DNA from: Capsicum annuum
Taxonomy: Eukaryota > Streptophyta > Magnoliopsida > Solanales > Solanaceae
Direction: 5' to 3'
NCBI RefSeq assembly: GCF_002878395.1
Contig: NW_025856554.1
Span: forward strand, 271,544-335,543
DNA length: 64,000 nt
Notes under the pieces: generated by a model
Told to the model about the DNA's origin: nothing
What the model saw: only the letters and a program-made list of their open reading frames with translations
Databases searched by the model: none
Made by a program: the position numbers and the translations under genes
Part shown: positions 23,701 through 35,015 of the stretch, in pieces
Position numbering within the stretch: position 1 is the first letter of the stretch
Layout: each line of letters opens with the position of its first letter

Positions 23701-24735
23701 GATATTTGAAATACTCTATGCTTGTACCGTATCTTCAACTCATGTCCCACCTTGAGTATGGAAATTAGTATATGTTATAACCGAATAGTGTTACTCCTTT
23801 TCATGATGCTCTTGCTCAGGTCCTTTAATGACCCTCTGTATGCTAGTATGATGGTGGTTGTAGAAGCATAGAAGTGTGTTAGGTGGGGGAGTAGATGTTC
23901 TTGAAGGTAAAGATTTTGATGTGGTTGTCGAGCTAAGGTTATAGCTGAAGGGAAAAGAAGGAGATGAATTTTGTTGTGTGAAATAGCTACGAAGGAGAAA
24001 TGTGGCGGAAATAGTTTTGAGAGTGTTTGAAATTGCTGGTCTTAGTAGGGAGATCCATGTAGTGGTTGTAGTAATGATTAGGCTTGAATGTTCTGAATGA
24101 TGAAAACACAAACCTATGTGCCATGTGGTTAGTATTCTTTTAATTAAGACTTGAGATTGTTGGATTACAGTGATGAAGTGAGGTAATTCTTAATGTGATG
24201 TAGGGTGCAGGGCCCCGTAGTTTAAGTTAGCCCCTCTTTCCTCTGAGTTAGGCTTGAACATAGAAATATTATATGGAAGGACACAAATTCTTATGGTTAG
24301 ATGCATTATGGAAGAATTGTAAGTTGGGAATGATGAAGTAAGAAGATTAATGTCGAAGTATAGATAAGAAATGTTGCTAAGTTTAAGTCTTTTCATTGTA
24401 TTTTATAAGATGGAGAATGCTAATACTCCTGTGTTCGAGAGAAGCTTATCTCATATCTTGACCAATCTTAATCAGGATGAGGACTCTTAGAAAAAGTTAT
24501 GTTTTGCAATGTTTTGATCATGTGCCATAAAACACATGCAAAGATCAGGTCAATGTCAAGTTTAGTTGTCTCAGGTTTCGTGCTTACTAGTTTCCCAAGG
24601 GGTTATCATGAAGATCGTGTGATACCTTTGCATATGTTTGTTGAGGAAAAAATATTCAAATCAATTTTACGTTCTTTATTCTACACACTTATAGCTTTAA
24701 AAGGTCCCTACCCATCATTCAGGGATGAATGATCC
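20719..24735 (+). other. Element A internal region, non-coding
   Basis: Several blocks match element B's interior, for example 20760-20950 with 44040-44240 and 21860-22010 with 44950-45110, so the whole is a conserved family interior. Stops occur in all frames. The longest frame (23791-24111, minus) is Ser/Thr/Pro-rich and has no recognisable domain. A short internal duplication, AAGTCTAGTGAAGCCG followed by GATTCACTAGCA, occurs at 21177 and 21270. Confidence 0.7.
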
Positions 24736-24749
24736 AAAGGGGGAGATAA
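24736..24749 (+). promoter_or_regulatory. Element A polypurine tract
   Basis: AAAGGGGGAGATAA directly precedes the 3' LTR and follows GGGATGAATGATCC, the same box as in D and H. Confidence 0.75.
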
Positions 24750-26958
24750 TGTAACACCCTGTACTTTCTAGAATCTAGACCGTTGTTTCTACCCGTATAG
24801 ACCCGAATTAGATAATTCCTTGCTAATATATGTATGGTTATCAATCTTATAGTGTGGGAATACCTCTGAATATGAATTGAGGCCACAAAAATCCCCTAAC
24901 TCTAAGACAAGTTGAAAACTTTTCTAGAGATTAAGTTTCAGTAGATGTTTAAAATTGGATCAACTTCCATCAACCATAACATCTTGTATATATCGAATTA
25001 GAGAGACTACTATATATCAAATGAAAGGTCTTCAAAATAGCTTTCCAATGATACCAATTTCTCTAAAATCTGATACCTGAGCGAAAAGTTACAGCCTTTT
25101 TTGTGAGAGAGGAAGTAGCTGCGCGCGATTAGCTTGCAACCCACGCTCCATCACACGGACCTAATTTTCAGGTTCTGTTTTCGCATTTTTAAGGGCAATT
25201 TAGACCTTTACCTCACCCAAGGCCGGTCGATAACATAAGATTCATGCCCCGAGAGCAGAATACACTCAATAATTCAATGTTTCCTCTCAAATTAAAACCC
25301 AAAATCCTTTTCCTCAAGATCAAGAACCAAGATCTTAAGTTCAAGACTCCAAGAAAATTGTCAAGATCCGGGTTCCATCTATCAAGATCTAGGTTACATC
25401 TTTCAACTCTTATAGTGTAAGGTACGCGGGGTTTATCCTAAAAACTACATGGGCTTGTTAACATTAGAGCATGATTTAAAGATTATTAAGCATGAATTCT
25501 AAAGGCGTTTTGGAATCTATATTTAAATTATGTATTCCGAATGTTTCAATGTTACTATTGCTTTGGCCTTGTGGTCTTTTCCCCTAAATTAATTTACATG
25601 TATATGTATATGTATGAAATTTGAGATTTGAGATTGTTTGAGAGTACAAATTATGAATTTCCTCTCGTTTATTGAATTAAAGTTTATGGTTTTGTCGGAA
25701 AAGAGTTGAAATGCATGTTTTACGATGTGAAAGTAGTTTTCTCATTTTCATAGTGTTTGAATATGATTTAGATATGATGAGAGGGTGTTTCTTGAGATAT
25801 CTATGTTTTGTGTTAAAGTGAAAGAATTGCATGAAATTAAGAATTTTGATATGACCACCTTTGTTTATTGAATCGTTGATAAAGAGAATTGCTTGCATGG
25901 TTTCACATGAGTTTTAAAGAATGAGTTTCTTGAAAAGAATTGTTGCTATGGTGGTCCTGAATTCCATGATTTGAGAATAGAGACATAATTTTCTATAAAT
26001 GGATTAGAGAATGTGACTTGCAAGTCAATGGTATGACGCTACCATGTAAATATATGCCATAACAGAACTAGAGTTTTCAGAGTTTGATTTTCAAAGATTG
26101 CATGTTATAAAGAATTAAAAATGGGCCTAAAGAGGGTTAGGTGGTTACTTGAAGAGGGCAAAAATAAATTCTCATAGCCTAAACTTGTGTTTTGTCGTTA
26201 CTTGTATGTTACTTTTGTAAGCAGGCGATCACCATGTGGCATAGTAGAGATTTAGAGATTCCGACCCTTGCGGCAAGCTTGGGTTGAGGCCTTCGCTGCC
26301 GAGTTAAGGGCAGATTGCATATACCCCATGGAATTACAGAATTGTTGGTATACCACGTAGCGCAAAAGTAAAACAAAGAGTATGTCACAGAGTTCAGATG
26401 GTTTTACAGAGTCTTTTAACCATGCCCATATGACTTTTACTATGTGACATATTTATGAACCATTTTTAAACTGCTCTCATATATGTTGAATAACAAATAT
26501 TATTTTAGGTTTCCTCTGTGTACCAATACAACTGTATTGACCCCCTACCTCTCAGGGTCTGAGGCTTAATCTAGCGGTCCGGCTAAGTAGTAGATCTTTC
26601 CAGACAGAAGTGCAGAGTTCAGTTGGTAAGCCTTCTATGTTTCAGAAGGCCTGGTTTAATTTCAAACATTTATTTATGGTTTTGGTCTACTGGGGGCCTT
26701 GCCCCAGTTTTCAGACATCTATGTTTCATATGTAGTAGTGGTTTTGCTGACGGAGTCAGATATTATTTTAGGTGTTGTTGAATTGCAGTCTTTAACATTT
26801 TGTTAATTTCAGAGAATGACCATGATCCCATACTCATTTGTATTTCAACATTTTTTGCTGTATATGAATGGTGGATGTGATAACATGTTTGATGGGCATC
26901 TGGGCCTTCATGGTTAGGATTGCTCGTCACGGCCAGGGCCTCAGTTTGGGTCGTGAAA
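24750..26958 (+). repeat. Element A 3' LTR
   Basis: It begins TGTAACACCCTGTAC and ends GGGTCGTGAAA. It matches 18488-20702 along its length with scattered differences. Confidence 0.85.
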
Positions 26959-26959
26959 A

Positions 26960-27603
26960 TTACATCACAAGATTGTTAAGCAAATCAATGGTGAAGAAAG
27001 GCTGCTGCAAGGCGTTCCGAATGAAAGGCAAGTGAAGAAGAGTGCCGGTTCTTTTGTCGTTCTTCTTAAGTATCTTCACGAGCCCTATAAGATAAAATAG
27101 AAATAGATCAGAATGGATCATCACCGAATCAAGTTTGACCTTTAACGTTTTTAGCACTGAACTCGTACTAATAATATTATGGATTTAGAAGTAATATTAG
27201 TTAAAATTATAGTCGTTTTTCACATATGTCATCTACAGACCACATTGAAAGAACTTTAGATGAACCCATTGCCAAAGAGCTATATCCGCCCAATGCTCAT
27301 TGCTACCTATGAGATTATAAAGTGACTTATGATACCACCATCTCGGTGCACAATAATTAGAAAATCACAGTAGATACAGACGTACAACAAAAGCCTTAAA
27401 TGTTAAGTCTTGCGTATTTATAGAGACTTCTCAGAGGCGCCCAAAAAATTCTGAGGTGTAACTAATTTTCACATTCAAAGAAAGATCTCAAAATTATCAG
27501 TATAATTGAGGGCACTATAATTTTTCAGCAAAACACTCACCCCATGGAAGTCTACTATCTCCCTGTGAATCTTAATGATCTCATCATTACGATCCTTCGC
27601 CTT
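26960..27603 (-). pseudogene. SPX-domain protein, two exon fragments
   Basis: Two minus-strand exons match the SPX domain, which senses inositol pyrophosphates in phosphate homeostasis. The upstream piece (27499-27603) reads AKDRNDEIIKIHREIVDFHG then LLKNYSALNYT; the downstream one starts at 27084 after a TTATAG acceptor and reads [20 protein letters not shown] then [14 protein letters not shown]. These are the central and C-terminal helices of the domain. The donor after NYT reads GATAAT instead of GT, so splicing is probably lost. Solo LTR G cuts the gene at 27604 and element A cuts it at 26958. A weak candidate for the preceding exon lies at 29886-29980 (LDSEIWSFIK then SIEKEK), beyond G, with one stop. 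The N-terminal KFGK-type start is not found. Confidence 0.75.
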
Positions 27604-29803
27604 TGTCACGACTCAAACTAGGGTCTGGCTGTGACGGACATCCCGAACCTTGAAGGCCTGAACATCCTACTCTATCTGGTAGTCATGCACAACATTCATA
27701 TAATAAGAGAATATGCAGAAATATAATCTGATACGGAAACATATTTATTAACTCTGAGTTTCAAGACAAGAGAATCAAAGTTACAATTCAAAACATCTGA
27801 ATAAGATCTGACTTAGTCTATGAAATCTATACTACATCTCAAAACTGTTCTGAAACTGCGACAAGGCCCCCAGTAGACAAAAACAACAGAATAAGAAAAT
27901 CTGAAATAACCGGCCTTCTGAAACAAAGAAGGCTCACCACTAAATGGATCACTTCTCTCTGGAATACTCTACTAATTAACCAGACCCTTGGACTGAGCCT
28001 CCAAACCTGGGAGGTAGGGGGTCAATACAGATGTACTGGTACGTAGAGCAGATCCAAAAATAATAATTAATATTTAACATATATGAGAGCAATTTTAAAA
28101 AGTTCATAAACATATCATATAGAAAGAAATATCATGGGCATTTTCGGAAGACTAAGTAAAATCATCTGAACTCCTTGACACTCTTCGCTTTACTTCTGCG
28201 CTAGGTGGTATGCCCTACAACTTTGAAATTTCACGGGCTATATGGAATACGCCATTGACTCGGCGGGGAAGCCCCGAACCTAAGTGTGCCGCAAGGGTTG
28301 GAGTCTCTGACTCTACTACGCCACTCGGCCGTCGCCAATGTAAAATAATATACCCGGATTGGCAAATCACGATTTTAGGTTAAGAGTTACTTAAGCTCAA
28401 ACCTTCTTCGGGTAACCACCTAACGCTCTTTAAGCCCAGTTGTAACTCTTTAAAACATGCAATCTTTGAAATCAAACTCTGAAAAACATATTCTGTTATG
28501 ACATACATACTTATGGTATCGTCATACCATTGACTTACAAGTCACATTCTCTGAGCCAGTATTAGCATGTAATAGCCTCTATTCCAAAACATAAATATGG
28601 GACAACCATATCAATAAGTCATTTCAATAAACTCTTTCTTACAGCTCATGTAAACATATGCAAGAACCTCTCTTTTTCAACATTCAAATACACAAGGTGG
28701 TCATGTCAAAAATGCAATCACATGAAATTCTTTCTTTTTAAAACAAGAACGAAATCATACCAAGAAACTCCCTCTGATCATCATTAAAATCATGTTAAAT
28801 ACTTAAACATTGAGAAAATCCCCTTCAAAACATTAAACAAGCATATTAAATCATTCCCAACAAGTTCATCAACTCTAAATCATCAAAGCGAGGGATTTTA
28901 ATAATAATGCTCTCTATCAAATATTCAACATCATACATATTCATATAGATTTAAATCAATTTAAGGGGAAAAGGCCTAAAGGACAAAACAACAATATCAT
29001 TAAACATGCGTAAAGTATAATAAAATCATGGATCTCAAAACCCCTTTAAAAAATTCATGCTTGATAATTTTTAAATCATAATTAGGTGTTTTCATCAAGC
29101 CCATGTAGTTTTAGGATAAACCCCACGTACGTCAATTTCAAAATTTGATGGATGATTTTTGAAGCCTACGGTTTGGGGATTCCAAATCTTCACTCAGTTT
29201 CGAAAACCCACAGTTGAATCTTGAGTTAATTGGGTTTTTAGTTTGAAACCCTAGAGAGTGTTCTTGCGAATATTTCAGGAGAATATGAATAATGTGGTAT
29301 CTTGGGAGTATAATCCTGTGTTTAAGCTTATAAGGGGGTGGAAAATACCTAATATACCCTAAATGAGATGGAATAAAATATAACTGGGAGCTCGATTTTA
29401 TAGGCCACCGCGACGCGCCACAATCGCAATGGCTCTCTGAAAATTGACGAATGGGATTATTAGGGTCACCGCAATAAGAAGCCATCACGTTGTTGCACTG
29501 GTTGGAACCTGGAATTTCAGCGTGACACGCCACAATCGCACTAGGCTACTGGAATTTGACAATTGTTAAATATACCCCCTCCATGACGCACCAAGCACAA
29601 AAATGACAGTGTTTTCGACTAGGACTTAAATTATCCATAATTTCTTCCCTGGATATCGGCTTAGTGCAAATCTTAATTCGACGAAAAGTTTATTAAATTT
29701 CCGAAGTGATGAAAAGTCTAAATTAGGAAAAATTAATTTTCTAGTCTTTAAATCTAAGAGCATATGACCACGAGGTAACTCATGGACGATGCGGGGTGTT
29801 ACA
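27604..29803 (-). mobile_element. Solo LTR G (2200 bp)
   Basis: On the minus strand it begins TGTAACACCCCGCATCG at 29803 and ends GTTTGAGTCGTGACA at 27604. No primer site or purine tract adjoins, so it is a solo LTR left by recombination. From about 29130 down to 27604 it follows the A LTR (shared ACGTGGGGTTTATCC, CTACATGGGCTTG and the GTACC..TACA region near 28030), but its first 650-700 bp differ. Clear flanking duplication is not visible (GCCTT versus GTTTC). It interrupts the SPX remnant. Confidence 0.75.
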
Positions 29804-30180
29804 GTTTCCCAACACAACTAAAAACAACAATTACAATCAAAAGTTAAGGTGGGTACCTCCAACATTAGAACTCCTAATACCCAACTCATCTTACTTTTTC
29901 TTTCTCGATAGATGCAGTGGCTTTAATAAAACTCCATATTTCGGAATCCAATTATTTTTTCAACTTTTTTAGCTCTGTAACAACTATTCCACTTGATTAT
30001 TCTTATTTTCTGAGTTCTTCCCCTTTCCATCTATAATTCTATTGATTTAATGGCGAGAATTTTTGAATTCAGAGAAAAAATGGAAAGTGGATTTTTTATT
30101 TCTCCAGAGTATAACTGTTGCTAGTCTTGTACGGTTGAAAATACAATGTACAATGAAGAATTCAAGGAAGGACTAAGGAA
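29804..30180. other. Flank between LTR G and a MITE
   Basis: Apart from the weak SPX-exon candidate at 29886-29980 (minus strand) I see no gene. Confidence 0.35.
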
Positions 30181-30377
30181 GGGTAATTTGGTAAACAAAC
30201 ATACTTTTATAAAAATTATATAAATATATATTATCTTTAATACGTCAAACCAAACGTTGTGTAAAAAGTAATGTATGTATAACTAATACCAGCATTATTT
30301 ATACTTGCATTAATAATATAAGCATTACTAATATACCTTATTCAGCATTATTCTTATACACTGTACCAAACGACCCC
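30181..30377. mobile_element. hAT-like MITE (197 bp)
   Basis: The element opens GGGTAATTTGGTAA and closes TACCAAACGACCCC, imperfect 13-14-bp terminal inverted repeats around an AT-rich, non-coding core. Flanking CTAAGGAA and CTAAAGCT agree at five of eight positions, a possible decayed 8-bp duplication. It lies at the edge of the SINE end that begins the inverted-repeat block. Confidence 0.5.
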
Positions 30378-30450
30378 TAAAGCTCCCGCTATACACAAAC
30401 TTTAGGGGAAGAACCGGACGCAGAGGGTCTATTTTACTTGGTGGAGCCTA
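30377..30450 (-). mobile_element. Au-like SINE 3' end (fragment)
   Basis: CTAAAGCTCCCGCTATAC and AGGGGAAGAACCGGAC are the reverse complement of the end of a tRNA-derived SINE of the Au type. The tRNA-like head is not present. Related pieces lie at 31470-31505 and 32862-32945. Confidence 0.5.
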
Positions 30451-30925
30451 TTTTTATGAATAGTCGATATCCATTATGCGTTGGTTTATCAATCCTCAAT
30501 CTAGAAATGTTTGTTATCTCTGAGTAGACAAAAAGCCTTGTATCTAACGCTAGATCTAATGTAAGTATGTAAAACATACTTTTTTAAGTTCCAATATCAA
30601 TAATTAGATCCGGAGTATTTCCAAATACACAAATATGATTTTGCTTGTTAAAAATACATCATGAATAATTAACCAAACGTATTGAAATAAATCAGATATT
30701 CAGATTAGTTAATGATATAAAGGAAATAAGATAAGCAACTTGTAGGAGGCATCATAATACTCTTGACAATTCTCAGCCGTCTTCATAATCTTTTTCACAG
30801 TTGCTGAACATACGATCCCATCTAATTATATTTTCAGTATTATAGGCAAATGCTAAATTGCTTAGGTTACTGGAAGAGGTAATAATACTCTTTCACCCTG
30901 TAAATCAGGAGAACAATACACAAGA
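30378..30925. repeat. Hairpin 1, left arm
   Basis: This arm is the inverted copy of 30991-31500. Shared blocks include TTGGTTTATCAATCCTCAAT, AGTTCCAATATCAATAATTA, GAGGCATCATAATA and GGTTACTGGAAGAGGTAATA. Differences are scattered. The unpaired loop is about 65 bp (30926-30990). Confidence 0.8.
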
Positions 30926-30990
30926 AAGCCTCTCATCATTTCGCAATAATGTAATATACTATTTGCAGGTTTTGAGTGCTCATGTTTCCT

Positions 30991-31500
30991 CTTGTGGATT
31001 GTTCTCTTGCTTTTTAAGGTGAACAAGTATTATTACCTCTTCTAGTAACCTAAACAATTTAGCATTTGCCTAAATTACCGAAAATATAATTAGAGGGGTT
31101 CATATGTTCAGCAACTTCAAAAAAGCTTATGAAGACGACTGAGAATTGTCAAGAATATTATGATGCCTCATGCACGTTGCTTATCTTATTTCCCTGATGT
31201 CATCAACTAATCTGACTCTGTTTTTATTTCCATATCGTTGGTCAATTGTTCATGATGTACTTTTAATGACCAAAATAGTACTTGGGTATATGGAAATACT
31301 CCAGATCTAATTATTGATATTGGAACTTTAAAGAGTATGTTTTGCATACTCACATTAGATCTAGAGTTAGATACAAGGGTTTTTTGTCTAATTTGAGATA
31401 CCAAATGTTTCTAGATTGAGGATTGATAAACCAATGCTAAATGGATATTGACTTTTCATATAAATAGACTCGACTAGGTATTACGCGAGAGATTTAGTGC
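30991..31500. repeat. Hairpin 1, right arm
   Basis: Inverted copy of 30378-30925. Its end carries a SINE tail (TTTAGTGCACCGGAC near 31495) that leads directly into the F-box unit, so this arm and the next left arm form one continuous unit. Confidence 0.8.
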
Positions 31501-32177
31501 ACCGGACTTTCATTTATATAACTAGTCTGGATTAATTTGTATATGAGAGAAAACTTGTGTACTCAGAGCCATATATTAAATTTTTAGGAAATGAGCAAAG
31601 ATTTCATTGTGGGAGTCCTTTAAAGAAATGAAATTATCAGTTACACACTTAAATTCTGTAGGATGCATCCCTGCTTCCATAAATATAACAGTGAAAGTCA
31701 TTTTAAGAAAACATGTTATATATCATGAACCCTTGTAGAATATTCCTTACCTGGTAGTCTTCATCGTTCAGTTCAGCAATTGAGCTCCTTCTTGATATTC
31801 ACTAACTACTGCCTGCTCTTCAGAAAAAACATCTTTCCGCGACAATTGATGTTGTTTTCCTTTCTTTATTTTCGAGATTGGCTTCATCAGGTGATCACAC
31901 CATCCTTTTCAAATTCCTCACATGGTAGTATAACACAACCAACTTAGTTTTCTATTCAACTAATTCTTATAATGCTGCAACTACTAACACTGATTCCATA
32001 ATCCCAAATAAAATCATAATAGACATCCTATTAAAGTTGCCTCCAAAATCGTTGCTGAAATTCATGTGTGTTTCTAAATCATGGCATTAATTAATCTCTA
32101 GCCTTCATTTTGTAAAAAATCTATACGAAATTAAACAGCCATCATAAAGTTCTATTTCCAGGCATCCATTGAAATTT
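31421..32177 (+). repeat. Hairpin 2, left arm (F-box unit)
   Basis: This arm is the inverted partner of 32208-32974, about 750 bp with scattered differences. Shared blocks include ATTTATATAACTAGTCT, AACATGTTATATATCATGAA (one mismatch), CTGCCTGCTCTTCAG and AAATTCATGTGTGTTTC. It holds the presumed promoter and the start of an F-box gene. Confidence 0.8.
31992..32118 (+). pseudogene. F-box domain, N-terminal fragment (left copy)
   Basis: The plus strand encodes a recognisable F-box: IIPNKIIIDILLKLPP, then KSLLKFMCVSKSW, then SSLHFVKN. This segment normally opens plant F-box proteins and binds SKP1. A TAA after CVSKSWH breaks it, and the sequence turns into the hairpin loop about 60 bp further on, so nothing follows. 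An ATGG at about 31923 is out of reach of a continuous frame. It is the kind of N-terminus missing from the remnant at 884-1690, but I cannot say they came from one gene. Confidence 0.75.
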
Positions 32178-32259
32178 CTGGCTAGGCATCAAAGAGAACA
32201 AACCTTAAAATTTCCATCAGTGCCTGAAAATAGAACTTTATGGTGACTGTTTAATTTTA

Positions 32260-32388
32260 GATGGGAATTCACAAAATGAGGCTAGAGATAGTTGATTCCA
32301 TTATTTTGAAACACACATGAATTTCAGAGAGACATCCGGGAATCCCTTAGAGGATCTCCGTTATGATTTCAGTTGGTATTATGAAATC
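32260..32388 (-). pseudogene. F-box domain, N-terminal fragment (right copy)
   Basis: The minus strand reads FIIPTEIITEIL, then a stop where LPP is expected and a shifted frame through the equivalent of the KSLLKF region. It is the second copy of the F-box at 31992-32118, more damaged. A 70-codon minus-strand frame (32408-32620) upstream is the 5' flank and not a protein I recognise. Confidence 0.65.
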
Positions 32389-32861
32389 ACTGTTTGTAGT
32401 TGCAACACTAAAAATTATTTGAAGGGAAATTGAAACTGGTAGTGTAGTCATACCATGTGAGGAATTTGACACTAGATGAACCCAATCCCAAAAACAAAGA
32501 AAGCAAAACATCGTCAATTGCCGGAGCGGACTGATGTTTTTTCTGAAGAGCAGGCAGTGGTGAGTGAATATTGGGAAGGAGCTGAATTGCCAAATTGAAG
32601 CAATGAAGACTACAAAGCATGGAACATTCTACTAGGGTTTATGATATATAACATGTTTTGTTAAAAGGACTCTCACTGATATATTTAAGGATGCAGGGAC
32701 GTGTCCCCCATAATTTAAGTGTGCAATTGATAATTTCATTTCTTAAAAGGACTACCACGAAGAAATCATTGCTCATTTCTTAAAATCTCTTATATGGTTT
32801 TGATTACACAAGTTTTCGCTAATATACAAATTAGTCGAGACTAGTTATATAAATGGCAGCC

Positions 32862-32945
32862 CGGTGAACTAAAACTCCCGCAATGTGCGAGCTGAGGGGA
32901 AGAGCCGGATACAAGGGTCTTGTACCCAGTCAAAACTATTTATAT
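32862..32945 (-). mobile_element. Au-like SINE 3' end (second fragment)
   Basis: CAGCCCGGTGAACTAAAACT and GAGGGGAAGAGCCGGAT are the reverse complement of the same SINE end as at 30377. It is part of the duplicated unit, so it was present before the inverted duplication. Confidence 0.5.
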
Positions 32946-32992
32946 GAATAGTCGAGATCCATTTAGCATTGGTTTATCTCTAATACCTATAT

Positions 32993-35015
32993 TTTCACGC
33001 CCTTAGCTGAGGCCCGGGACGTGACATGCACCCGATACTACTGGTAGTACGAGCAAATGTTGTATCATATGCATCAGAATACAACCAACATGAAAAAATA
33101 TAACTGAAATAATATGATATTGAAATAAGATTACTTAAAGAAGAAATATTTTCATCAAGGTTTATTAACACCACTAAATATTATACAACACTAATAGTCA
33201 TAGCAAAGACTAGAAATTACAGAGTTTGTTTGACAAGTCTTTGAAGCCTCTAATGAGTACCGATACTGAAAGGAAATAAAATATAAAGAAGTCAACATAT
33301 CTCATCCAACTCCTAGTAGGAAAGAGGCACACCAATCACAAAAGATAGAGATCCTAATGAGGCGCCTTACCAAAGACTTGAGAGTCAGAACCTACATCAT
33401 GAAATGATGTGGTGCCAAAGATGGTCAATACATCGAATATATTGGTTTGCAAAACTATTTCAGTTGGGTAGTACAACAAGAGATTAGAAATGACAATAAA
33501 ATTCAAATGTAAGTAAAGAAAACTGAAAAGGAACAAGAATATGAGCAAAATTTATATTTGGCCAAGTAAGATAAATTTAATTCTTTTGATTATTTATGGG
33601 AGAAAGTAGTGAACCGTTATAAACCACCATGTGAGCGCATTGAGTTTGATCTCGGCTCGATCAGCTAAGCCATCCTATACCTTGCCAGGCAAAGGACATG
33701 ACATGACATAATTTTTTAGCAAGTATGCATGGTTAGCCACTTTTCGGGATGCATGAAATAAAAGAGTCATCCGACTTGTGTAATAATCTCTATCCTATAA
33801 CGGCAAACATAGTTTTGGGCATTTGTCGTTTTGACCTATGTCTTAACGGTCAGCTAACTAACTCCCTTATCTTATTTATTTGTTCAAAGTGGTACCCATA
33901 TTAGGTGCATGCTTGTGGTTTAGCCTTTCTAGGCTCATGAATATAATTTGGTGATTTTTAGGCACAAAATCATAGATTTACCACTTTAGGACTCATGCCT
34001 TAGAATATTCAGATTAGGTTCACAAATCATGAGTTCATATCATTCCGTAAAATGTTTGGGGATTCACTAGAGGTAAATGTCATGATACTTTATGTCATGG
34101 CTCACTGTATGATTTTTATAAATTTAGGGGAATTATGGAGTAACATAAAGTATTCATGTTGAGGGTGAATCATATCGTGTCAAAAGTGTGGAAATTTATG
34201 CTTTTATGCTATTGAAAAATAATTAAGAATTTACACTTTTTAGTTATGAGGAAACGAAAAGAGTTCATTAAGCATTACAAAAAGTCCATCATTTATCAAA
34301 TATTCAAATTTGGGTTAATTCAAGAAAATATTATAGAGGTTCATGGTTCATATAAACATAATCGGGGTTTCAAGTTTTAATAGTACAATATCTTTTTGTT
34401 ACAAGGAAATAACAAGAGTAGTTCATGGTTAAGATCTTAAAAATCATCACAAAATTCACCATTTATCAAGTGCATACATTAGGAAAGATTCAATAGAGTT
34501 TAACATTGTTCATGCTATAATTCAAATCATTATATAAAATAACCGCAAGGTTCATGATTTTCACAAATATCACTAGTTTCACAATTTTCTAGATATATGA
34601 GTCTTTCATCAAATCATAAGGGTTAATGAAATTCAGTCAATTTTTGGGATATTCATGAAGTTGAGAGTTTATCCAAAAAGTTTCCAGCCGACTCACTAAA
34701 AGAACTCTATTCTTTGACAAGAACATGGAAATTTCTGCAACCTAATTAGAATGAGAATAATGAAACTAAAGGAGAACAAATCCCAAAAGAAACATGAAAG
34801 GATTAGTCATGCATACCACAAATCGTTAAGAGGAATTTAGTGCTTATGAAGGAAGGAACGAAGCTTGAGTCTTGAGCCAATTCTCATTGATTTCTTAAGC
34901 ATGAGTTTGAGAGGAAGGAGAGAGGTGTTAAGGGCTGAAGAAACGTTTGAAACTGATGAAGAAGGAGGCTTTAAAACGTTTGGGGGTTATGAGAAAAGGA
35001 AAGGACGAAATCACC
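32993..35015 (-). mobile_element. Solo LTR E (D family), right end decayed
   Basis: It matches the D LTR in order and orientation: the left end reads TTTCACGCCCTTAGCTGAGG, with GTGAACCG..AAACCACCATGTGAGCG near 33610 and GAAAAGGAAAGGACGAA at the right. It is about 0.8 kb shorter because it lacks the LINE-derived block. No primer site lies on the left, so it is solo. The last 40-50 bp of the LTR cannot be followed, so the right boundary is approximate. Confidence 0.7.

Larger units (their letters stand above)
18488..26958 (+). mobile_element. Element A: non-coding LTR retrotransposon (LARD-like)
   Basis: LTRs of 2215 bp (18488-20702) and 2209 bp (24750-26958) bound a 4.05-kb interior. A primer site follows the 5' LTR and a purine tract precedes the 3' LTR, both on the plus strand. 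Flanking bases ATTGT (18483-18487) and ATTAC (26959-26963) may be a decayed 5-bp target duplication; only three of five agree. The interior has no gag or pol motif. The element sits in the SPX-gene remnant on its right side. It shares LTR and interior with element B (41585-50242) and element C. Confidence 0.85.
32208..32974 (-). repeat. Hairpin 2, right arm (F-box unit)
   Basis: Inverted partner of 31421-32177, separated from it by a 30-bp loop. It ends with a SINE tail (32862-32945) and about 30 bp of the hairpin 1 sequence (TTTAGCATTGGTTTATC) before the similarity stops near 32974, just left of LTR E. Confidence 0.8.

Noticed and set aside
23791..24111. 106-codon Ser/Thr-rich minus-strand ORF in the A interior
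   Set aside because: The equivalent part of element B is broken into different frames (46790-46981, 47027-47272), so there is no conserved protein.
32408..32620. 70-codon minus-strand ORF upstream of the right F-box copy as an F-box start
   Set aside because: It corresponds to the 5' flank in the left copy, where the frame is not open, and it lacks F-box residues.
30378..32974. The inverted block as a single foldback transposon
   Set aside because: The arms contain F-box coding sequence and SINE tails, the copies are unequal, and no terminal repeat or target duplication bounds the block.
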